Part shown: positions 25,543 to 32,656 of the stretch, piece after piece
How positions within the stretch are numbered: the first letter of the stretch is position 1
How the letters are laid out: each line of letters opens with the position of its first letter
From: Zoopage sp. CT-All
Taxonomy: Eukaryota; Zoopagomycota; Zoopagomycetes; Zoopagales; Zoopagaceae
Direction: 5' to 3'
Assembly: GCA_004114245.1 (NCBI GenBank)
Contig: QZWS01000056.1
Location: 1-32,656, forward strand
DNA length: 32,656 nucleotides
Translations under genes and position numbers: made by a program
The notes under the pieces: model-generated
Told to the model about the DNA's origin: nothing
Database searches by the model: none
The model's input: only the letters and a program-made list of their open reading frames with translations

Positions 25543-27069
25543 CTACAATTCTCCCATGTCTCCGCGGATGACCGAGTATTCCTTGACAAGGTCAGCGATG
25601 TTTCGTCCTGATATCGCCTCCGTCTCCATCGTGGCTATCAGCGGCTCGAAGGAATTGACGTACCACACGCCAGGAACGACCTCCACACGCCTCGCTTCCA
25701 AATTGCTCGCATTCTCTGGCGTCATCATAGGGTAGCTTCGCCAGACTTTGCGAATGGTCTCTGCTGATTTCATTCTCACAAACAGACGATTCAAGGCGTC
25801 GTCCGACAGCGGATCGTCCGAAAAGAGCTTGAACGTGCCCATACCGTTGGCAGATCGAGACTGCATGCCAATCGATCGAAATCCGGGGTTGCTATCGCCC
25901 ACGGTCAGCACCTCAGTCGGCAGCCGAGAACGCTCTGCCTCATCGTAGCCAAAATACGTAGCGTTGAGCATCGCGCGGACGAAAGTGACGTGTAGTTCCT
26001 TGTACGTAATTCTTGGTGCGAAATCGTCCCAGCGGCCAAACGTGGCGTTGATTCCAGTGGCGTGCACAGGCGCAGCAACCACCACCGCGTCATACGTCTC
26101 GTCAGACTCAATTCCTGAAGCGGTGACGATCCTGAACTTGGGTCTAGGCACGCAGATCGAGTGCTGACGGACATGATCCTGCACCACGAATTTGGCATTG
26201 CACGATGTCGCAGCCACGCCGTGGTAGACTCGCTCTAACGTTTTGACCCGGTCACGCACCAGCATGGCGGCCGAATTTTCCAAAAGGGCCTCGGTCACTG
26301 CCTGGTTTCCGTCCCGAAACGCCAGTACGCGTGACATCATAGGTGCCAGGGAGATCAGGCCTGCGAGTGCATGGATCTCGCCCACATCGATCCCGTAGTT
26401 CACCCTTGTCGCCGCATTGACAACCTCGTCCACAAATGCCGTATTCACACCCTTCACGTTCACCAGATACTCTCGCGCGGTGGTATTAAGCAGATGCTGG
26501 TACTTCATCTTGAGTGCCAATTCCTCCATGTTGGCCCAATTGATACCGTATATCCGGCCAAAGTCGTCGAGGACCGGCTGGACGATATCTTGAACTTGAG
26601 ACAGCGTCGTCAGTCCGTAGCGCCAGCCCAGCCGCACCCGGTACCACCAGCCGCGCGGATCCCACCAGGAAAACGGCTCCATCACCCACCGAAACCCCTT
26701 GCCGTCCCATAGCCCCTCGACATCCTCAAAGCTCCCATCCGATTGCGGCGTCCATGTCACATTCAACTGAAACTCCTTCGCCCAGCCCAAAAGCATCTTA
26801 TTATCCGTCACAAAAATGGATGCACCAAGATCAACACGCTGCTTGGTTGGTCCGAAAGAGGTCGTGAGGGTGCGTCCGCCGGGGTGCGGGTCAAAGATGG
26901 TGGTGTGGATGTGCGGAGATGTGCGCAGGTGATGCGCGACAGATGCACCGCCGATGCCCGCCCCGATGATTGCCACGCGAAATGCACGCGCAGGAGCGCT
27001 AGAGGCACCGAGGAGAACGACGGCGACAAGTGTGATTATCGAGTACACGCGAAGGCGGGGCATGGGCAT
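25543..27069 (-). CDS. PCYOX1: Prenylcysteine oxidase-like FAD enzyme
   Basis: 508 aa, intronless. FAD thioether oxidase family that releases cysteine from farnesyl- or geranylgeranylcysteine after turnover of prenylated proteins, in a lysosomal/vacuolar compartment. Residues 1-29 form a signal peptide; then the dinucleotide fold RVAIIGAGIGGASVAHHL (31-48), FDPHPGGRTLTT, RVDLGASIFVTDN, the central PMMSRVLAFRDGNQAV, VVVAAPVHATGI, and the C-terminal GVWYVNSFEPLIATMETEAI with SGRNIADLV, the FAD-binding end of the family. Start at 27069 because upstream codons lack an ATG. Potential N-glycosylation sites (NVT, NTT, NAT) suit a lumenal enzyme. Convergent with PEX7. Confidence 0.9.
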   Translation of the reverse strand: MPMPRLRVYSIITLVAVVLLGASSAPARAFRVAIIGAGIGGASVAHHLRTSPHIHTTIFDPHPGGRTLTTSFGPTKQRVDLGASIFVTDNKMLLGWAKEFQLNVTWTPQSDGSFEDVEGLWDGKGFRWVMEPFSWWDPRGWWYRVRLGWRYGLTTLSQVQDIVQPVLDDFGRIYGINWANMEELALKMKYQHLLNTTAREYLVNVKGVNTAFVDEVVNAATRVNYGIDVGEIHALAGLISLAPMMSRVLAFRDGNQAVTEALLENSAAMLVRDRVKTLERVYHGVAATSCNAKFVVQDHVRQHSICVPRPKFRIVTASGIESDETYDAVVVAAPVHATGINATFGRWDDFAPRITYKELHVTFVRAMLNATYFGYDEAERSRLPTEVLTVGDSNPGFRSIGMQSRSANGMGTFKLFSDDPLSDDALNRLFVRMKSAETIRKVWRSYPMMTPENASNLEARRVEVVPGVWYVNSFEPLIATMETEAISGRNIADLVKEYSVIRGDMGEL

Positions 27070-27405
27070 GATGTGGATGGCAATGAGGTAGGTAGGACTG
27101 CAGTCAAACCCGGCAACGCGACTGGGACGCGCTGTCAAACAACGTCGCGGAAGGTTCGCAAGCAGCCTGGTATAATCACTCTGTTGGCAGGATTGCAGGA
27201 AAAGTAGGCAATCCTAGTCTGCGATATCCCCACTGAGCTCACTTGTACCCATTGCACTAACTATCAACACGCTCTCTTTCCGAGGATATAATCACATCCC
27301 TTGTGAAGTACTCTACATTGCTGGGACATCGGATGCGCCTCAGCAAGAGTGGGGACAAATCGCTTGAGAAAGCTGCATATGGAGCAGTAACATGTATCAT
27401 TTTCT
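27070..27405. other. Intergenic region upstream of the prenylcysteine oxidase gene
   Basis: 336 bp between two minus-strand genes. It holds the promoter and leader of the oxidase and the 3' end of the next secreted gene. I see no coding frame or repeat of note. Confidence 0.45.
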
Positions 27406-28230
27406 CTACGCATCCGCGCACTGCTCAGTATTCTCGTTCAGCTCACGGACATTCCTCGCCGACTGTTGACGAAACCCATCCAGCTCCTCAAACACCTTCT
27501 TGGCCTCTGCAGAGGATGGGCTGGAATGATGCGAGCTTGAAGGGGTCACTGTTGGCAGCATTGTAGGTCCATCTTCAGCCCACGATGGAAACGCAGCCGT
27601 CTCTGCCACGGATTTAACCATACTGGCTGCTGACGACACCCACCCTGGCAGCGCAAACCGTACAATATCGGTCACCAGGCCCGGAATCTTTCCCTGAATG
27701 GCTCGAAGCGCGTCGACAGCTGCAATCCTGCCTTTGATCTGAGTCCGCGTGAACTTTAGCTTCAGTCCATAGTGTGTGGGGTTTGATTTGATTGCGCCAT
27801 TGACGAGCGAGAGCGCTTCCTTCAGCGCCGACTCCGAGGTGTCCAGGACCTCCGCCGCCTGCGTCCAGATTCTCTCCATGGAGGACGACTTTCTCATGTT
27901 GGCGAGAAAGGCCTTGGCGCAGAGTCGGATGTAGTCGAGCGAAAGCCGGTCAGTGGCAAGCATAAGAGCACGCGCATTCGTCGTGACAATGTCGCATAGC
28001 GGCGTGGATATTGAGTGCTTGGGTATGCTCAGCAATTGCGCGCCGTTCTCTGCTTCGACGTCGGACCAATACTCATCAAATTTGTCAACTGATACAGAAC
28101 GAGAGCTTTTGCCGTATTGGCTGTCTGCGTGCGATGCAGCGCGGTGAGATAGCTCGGGAGCTGGGGCAGCATCGACTGCCAACAAACTGACCAGCGCGAC
28201 AGCGAAAAGGAAAGACGAGCGGAAGTACAT
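27406..28230 (-). CDS. Predicted secreted helical protein
   Basis: 274 aa, intronless, unrecognised. Signal peptide MYFRSSFLFAVALVSLLAVD with AAPAPE at the likely cleavage site. The middle (about 65-215) is helical, with LCDIVTTNARALMLATDRLS, LCAKAFLANMRK and a Lys/Arg-rich FTRTQIKGRIAAVDALRAIQ; the tail is Ser/Pro/His-rich (TPSSSHHSSPSSAEAKK) and ends in NENTEQCADA. Three Cys in the mature chain. It lies between prenylcysteine oxidase and importin beta, all on the minus strand. Secretion is inferred; function unknown. Confidence 0.68.
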   Translation of the reverse strand: MYFRSSFLFAVALVSLLAVDAAPAPELSHRAASHADSQYGKSSRSVSVDKFDEYWSDVEAENGAQLLSIPKHSISTPLCDIVTTNARALMLATDRLSLDYIRLCAKAFLANMRKSSSMERIWTQAAEVLDTSESALKEALSLVNGAIKSNPTHYGLKLKFTRTQIKGRIAAVDALRAIQGKIPGLVTDIVRFALPGWVSSAASMVKSVAETAAFPSWAEDGPTMLPTVTPSSSHHSSPSSAEAKKVFEELDGFRQQSARNVRELNENTEQCADA

Positions 28231-28323
28231 AATGTGAAGTGAAACGTGAATTCAAGTAGGATAGTAGGTGCGTGGGCGCAAGTGTTGATGGATGTCGGCG
28301 AGGGCGGAAGTGGCTTGAGCAAG

Positions 28324-28366
28324 CACGAGACTTCTTTGCACGAGACTGCTTCGCACGAGACACATA
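28324..28366. repeat. Three 15-bp units upstream of a secreted-protein gene
   Basis: Units CACGAGACTTCTTTG (28324-28338), CACGAGACTGCTTCG (28339-28353) and a partial CACGAGACACATA (28354-28366), about 95-135 bp upstream of the ATG of the secreted helical protein. They may be promoter elements; no known binding site is claimed. Confidence 0.55.
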
Positions 28367-28481
28367 CTTTACTCACCAACCACCATGCAGTTTAAATGGA
28401 ATCATATAACGCAAGCCTGTGGACATTCGCTAACGCGCTGGACAGCGTGACACAAATTGCCCTGCACCTTCATACACACCA

Positions 28482-31272
28482 CTAACCCTGCACCTTCATG
28501 CGGTACATGGCGCGTGCCCACTTGATCACATCCCGCTGCGAATCGTTGACTCCACGCACACGGCGGGCATCACGAATCGCCTGCTTGACCCAGTCCTGTC
28601 GCAGAACGCCTAGTGCCTCGGTGCCCTCAAGGGCAACAATGCAGTCACTACCAAAAAGTCAGCATGCTCCCGACACCATGCACTCCAGCCATACCCAAAG
28701 AAGCCAACCATCGATACAATCGTCTGCTCGGTCTTGTATGGATTGCTAAAAAGCACTTGCGAGATCTGGAAAAGCTGCTGGGAGTATCCAACGACGATTT
28801 GGTTGGCGCCGTCGGTGCGGAAGCCCTGGACCATGCTGGCCATGGTGTCCATGATGCCCTCGAACAGCATGCCAACATAGTCTTGCAAGTCATAGTCCGT
28901 TTCGGCAATGCGCAGAGAGCTGGCCTGTGCCAGAATTTCGAGTACTTGCGGCATGTAGCTGTTGAACTGAGAGCCAGTGGCCAGGGCAATGTCGCCGAGC
29001 GTGGAAAGGATCGAGATGCGTGCCTCGCGAGGAAGAGTGGGCGAGGCAAGGTTTGTGAAGAGCAGCTGCATGAACGACTCGTAGTAGGCGACTGCTCCCT
29101 TGCCAAGCGCACGCGTGACGTCGCCAATCAGACCGACTGCAACAACACAGAGAGCGTGCTCGGCATGGTTCTGGACACCGCTGACGATGAACGGCATCAG
29201 CGGATCCATATATCGAATAAACTCCTTGTCCATCGCCGTGGCCATGGCACCAACGGTGAGGAAGGCATCTTCAAGCGCGACTGCGTTCTTGCCGGCGGAG
29301 CTCATGAGCTGCAACATCAGCTGCATAATTTGGTCGGCTGCGGCCTTGATCTCGCCACCAACGTTGCGAATGATGCTCGTGAAGACGCTGCAAATATTGC
29401 TCTGAAGCTCCATCAGGTTGTTGCGCTCGTCCGAGCCAACCACCTGTGCCTGCATGGCAAGCGTCTGCTGCATACGGTTAATCATATTCGTGGTAGTCGT
29501 GGAAATTGTCGTTAGACAGTCGGCGGGGGCGTTGGTGACCAGCGTCGCGATCGTCTCAAATGCACCTGATCGAGCGCTGTCCTCGTTGTCGGCCCGGTCG
29601 CAGACCCGAAGAAGCGCGTCGATGATGCCGTCGAAATATGGCGAGAGCGGGTAGGTTTGCTTGGCCTCGTCGATATCAAGACGATCGCCCAGCACCATGA
29701 GGCCCCAGGAGCACGTTTGCGAGAGCTTGGACGACTCCCCAAGACCGGCAACCAGTGCACTTACGATGCCATGCAAATATGTGTCCTTGTCAACCTGGTC
29801 CATGAGCTGGTCACAGACACGCCCGAGCGTCCAGGCGGACGTATCGCGCACTTTTACAACCGGATCTGCGACCATCTGGATGAGAATGGAAAGCGCCTGC
29901 TGGACGAGCGGGCCGAGCACCTGGGGCTTGGGGCCGTCGAGAATAGAACCGAACGCGGTGACCGCAGCCTCGCGTTGCTGCCAGCCTGCAGACCGAATGT
30001 TGGTCTCGATGAACGGAATGACGGGCGGCACGATGGCGTCACCGGTGCACTGAGCGAGGAGGACGAGGCACGTGGCAGCCGCCTTGTGCACGGTCCACTC
30101 GTCGTCATCGTCCTCCTCGTCCTCCAGCTGCGTGAGCAACTGCAGAAGCACGGGGACGAGCTCGGGCACTGCAGTGGCAGCAAATTCGAAGCAGTCCGGC
30201 GGCTGCTCGCCAAAGTCGGCAGCCTCCTCTACGTCGTAGTGCAGGTCAATCTCGCAATCGCAGACGGTGCTCCAGAACTCGATCGCCTGCAGCACAACCG
30301 GCTCCTGGCCCGACTTCATGCCGATCACGGTGAGCCCGTACAGCGCCTTTTCCATGTATTCTCGCATGTACGAGTAGTAGAACTGCATGGTGCGAACCAT
30401 GACCTCGAAGGCGGCCGTCTTGACGCGGATGTCCTCGGACGTGGTCGCCTCGCACACCACCTGCATGATGTAATGGCGCTCGGTGTCACGATCAAAGTTG
30501 GACTTGGCAGCCTCGAGGGCATTGTACAGGGCGCGGAGCGCATACAGACGCACATCGTTGCTGGTTTCCTCGCGACGCGCGCCCTGCACGATCGCAGTCA
30601 ACACCTGATTGCTATGCTGTGCCACCAACGTGGGATCCACCGATTCGCTGATGAAGCCGAGCGCCTGCAGCGTGGCTTGGCGCAATCGCGCATCGCCGTC
30701 GGCCAGATGCATGTTTGCCAGCAACGCCGGCAGGATATCGCTGCCGGTGCTGCGCGGAAGCTCCACCTGCGCAATCGCCGACACCACCTGCGCCGCCTGC
30801 GTCGCAACCTGGGCCACGGGCAGATTCAGACCGCGCAGCGCCAGCTGCTTGATGGCGTTGCGGGCATCCTCGGGGGTCACAAACCAACGCTCGACATACG
30901 AATCGGCCTCCTCCGGGTTCTTTGCAACGATGGCGTTCTTGAGGTAGAGGCCAGCAGCCGTGCGGATGGAGATCTGCGCGGTGGCGGCGGCCTGGTCCTG
31001 GGGGAAATCGGCGGACACGATCCCGGCGAGCTCATACGCCATCTGCGCCTACATCACGCAGCCGTCAGCAGCGAGACAGACGCCGCGGCAGCCGCTTACA
31101 AAACTCTGGGTCTCGTATCCTTTAAGGGTGCTCGTGGCAGCCTCGCGCACCGCGTTATCTGGATACGCGTCAGTGGGGCAACGGCGATGGATGCGGGCGC
31201 GGGACAGCACGCAAACGTACCGGCGGAGAGCGTGCCCGCGAGCAGCTCCGAGAGTTGGGCCGCCGAGGACAT
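28482..31272 (-). CDS. KAP95: Importin subunit beta-1 (karyopherin beta)
   Basis: Exons 31272-31221, 31158-31100, 31048-28695, 28647-28482; introns of 62, 51 and 47 nt; 876 aa, close to yeast Kap95 (861). A HEAT-repeat superhelix that carries importin-alpha and cargo through nuclear pores and is released by Ran-GTP. N-terminus MSSAAQLSELLAGTLSADNA, then LKGYETQSFAQMAYELAGIV after splicing. Family landmarks: AAGLYLKNAI, LTAIVQGARREETSNDVRL, HYIMQVVCEATTSEDIRVKT, the acidic loop EDEEDDDDEWTVHKAA, FGSILDGPKPQVL, VVKVRDTSAWTLGRVCDQL, and the C-terminal DWVKQAIRDARRVRG plus VIKWARAMYRMKVQG. The last exon restores the normal C-terminus that the unspliced frame loses. Confidence 0.96.
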
Positions 31273-31486
31273 AGTGAAGCAGGCAAAGGGGAGAATGCAC
31301 AGAAGTCGCGTGGCAGTGGCGGCGGAGATGCGAGGACACCGTCGACGGTTGCGCAGAAGCAGAAAAGGCGAGTATGCTAGGTGGGCAGCTGCATTTGTGC
31401 AGCAAGAGGATCGAGAGGAGCATGTGCTTGGTGCGCAGTTAGTGCATTTGAACGCAGCACAGCATGTAGTGCTGAGACGCGTGGAT
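31273..31486. promoter_or_regulatory. Promoter and leader region of the importin beta gene
   Basis: About 215 bp directly upstream of the importin beta ATG. On the minus strand it is pyrimidine-rich near the start codon. It ends at the 12-bp minisatellite; no TATA box is apparent within it. Confidence 0.35.
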
Positions 31487-31570
31487 GCCAGACCTGGGGC
31501 CAGACCTGGGGCCAGACCTGGGGCCAGACTTGGGGCCAGACCTGAGGCCAGGCTTGAGGCCAGACTTGGG
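31487..31570. repeat. 12-bp minisatellite, seven units
   Basis: Seven head-to-tail copies of GCCAGACCTGGG: units 1-3 identical, unit 4 and unit 7 GCCAGACTTGGG, unit 5 GCCAGACCTGAG, unit 6 GCCAGGCTTGAG. It lies about 215-300 bp upstream of importin beta at the border between GC-rich genic sequence and the AT-rich right end. Confidence 0.95.
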
Positions 31571-31579
31571 GATATATAG

Positions 31580-32656
31580 ACCCAATTGCAATGGCCCTTC
31601 ATCACAGAGCATGCATCTGTAAATACAATCCTCAATTATAACAAGTCTATTTAGATATCTGCATATATATATGTGTGTGTAAAAGTACAGCTATGGAAGA
31701 GCTGTATTGGAGTTTGGGTGGATATTGGCATTAGTGGGGATCCAGCATACAGCAAGATGTGGCATGATTTGCACACATGCTTGAATGCATGATTAGCCAG
31801 ATGAGTATTGTTTTATACATATGACAAGTACACGTATACTGGTTTGAAGTAGACTAGAATAGGCTTGTTGAAATACTTGTTTGTCTTAAGTGTATTCTAT
31901 TCCTTGGATTCTCTTTCCACAATTGCATTCTTACTTCCTGTGCTTTTCATCAAGTCTAGCTTTTCATGCCTCATCCTTTACAGCATTTCCTTTCTTTTGC
32001 AATTATACTGGAGCTCTGATTCTCTTCTGTTATTTTTGCCCACTACCCTTATTTTGGCTATTAATGCCACCTCTCCCTTGGCCACCTGCAGTACTCATCC
32101 AGTCTTTGGAATGCCTTTGAGATTACCAGCCTTAAATGGCTACTCAACAACAAGGCAGTACAAGTGGATACTGGTGAGTAAGACTTTAGTGATAGAATTA
32201 AAGAATAGCAATAACAATAACCTAGCAGGGTCAGTACTAGGACAAAGATGCAGAGGATCCCATAGGTATGTTGATGATAGTGCCATAGAAGGAGGCAGGA
32301 CCAGCTTTTGCAAGCATTGTGGAAGAGTTACTATGGCTATAGCAGTAGTAGGAGGCTTTTTACCCTCACCTACTGTGCTGTAGCATCCATATTAGCCAGG
32401 AGTCAATTAAGCAGTCTCTTTTTAATATACAATAAAACTATATTGTTGTCCAAGGATATCCTATCCTGTGCCTATAGTGTTGAAATATAGGTAATTGGGC
32501 AAGAACATTAGGATGTAGTTCGGGAAGATGTAGTGGAAGAAAGTATTCATTTTCAAGGCCATGTGGCCATAACAGTCTCTTATACTACTGAATGGCACTA
32601 TTAGGGGCTTTGCGCAAATTTCAAAAAACCAATTACCTACAACTTTTCATACAACC
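31580..32656. other. AT-rich, gene-poor right end
   Basis: About 1.1 kb with clearly lower GC than the rest. It starts with a TATATATATGTGTGTGT tract (31665-31681). A 172-codon open frame at 31865-32383 begins with TTG, is T-rich hydrophobic at first and matches no family that I know, so I do not call it a gene. The dispersed repeat at 32478-32602 and the overall composition suggest degraded transposable-element sequence. Confidence 0.6.
32478..32602 (+). repeat. Dispersed repeat, right copy
   Basis: Matches 4578-4692 and 4856-4882 in the same orientation, and here forms one uninterrupted block of about 125 bp (GAAATATAGGTAATTGGGCA through CTGAATGGCACTATT). It is probably the more intact copy; it continues toward the end of the window with no further match that I can see. 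Confidence 0.8.

Noticed and set aside
28610-28695. Importin beta ending in GYGWSAWCREHADFL as in the unspliced frame
   Set aside because: A 47-nt intron with GTATGG and GGTAG borders restores the conserved C-terminal helices, so the unspliced ending is an artefact.
29657-31579. 640-codon open frame on the plus strand
   Set aside because: It is antisense to the importin beta exon, which has unmistakable HEAT-repeat family motifs; its translation is His/Arg/Leu-rich low-quality sequence typical of an antisense shadow in GC-rich DNA. The same holds for the frame at 28613-29515.
31865-32383. 172-codon open frame in the AT-rich right end
   Set aside because: It begins with TTG, the first half is simply T-rich sequence, no family is recognised, and the region is repeat-like.

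Overview
The window is nuclear DNA of a fungus. Almost every conserved gene is a eukaryotic housekeeping gene with a fungal look: a Tup1-type corepressor, ubiquitin-L40, the delta subunit of COPI, SRP receptor alpha, importin beta, Pex7 and mitochondrial proline dehydrogenase. Many genes are split by very short introns (38-74 nt, mostly 40-55) with GT...AG borders, and the genes sit tightly packed on both strands. The lineage cannot be fixed from sequence alone; an early-diverging or otherwise GC-rich fungus with a rich predicted secretome fits.

Layout. 1-3119: three intronless genes for predicted secreted proteins without a recognised domain (one with a serine tract and Gly/His repeats, one with a 63-bp tandem repeat). 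3206-6160: a direct duplication carrying two intronless protein kinases that both start with the same signal peptide; the second copy has DFD in place of DFG. AT-richer sequence between them holds a dispersed repeat seen again at the right end of the window. 6428-18792: a housekeeping block of ZNG1-type zinc GTPase, delta-COP, ubiquitin-L40, a CaMKK/Ssp1-type kinase, an unidentified spliced gene, mitochondrial bS18m, proline dehydrogenase and TUP1. 19070-19997: two small secreted proteins. 20449-25397: an ARA2-type aldo/keto reductase, SRP receptor alpha (9 exons), a secreted coiled-coil protein and PEX7. 25451-25532: a near-perfect hairpin between convergent genes. 25543-31272: prenylcysteine oxidase, another secreted protein and importin beta. 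31580-32656: AT-rich, repeat-bearing sequence without a supported gene.

The conserved genes belong to unrelated basic processes (secretory traffic, mitochondrial translation, peroxisome and nuclear import, proline use, signalling), so there is no operon-like logic. The unusual part is the secreted set: eight predicted secreted proteins in 32 kb, all intronless, including the two secreted kinases. That pair, flanked by repeats, is the best candidate for an undescribed system: a lineage-specific family of lumenal or exported kinases that is duplicating and diverging. The exon structures given here were worked out by hand from splice borders and reading-frame continuity; all frames close exactly, but no transcript data were available.
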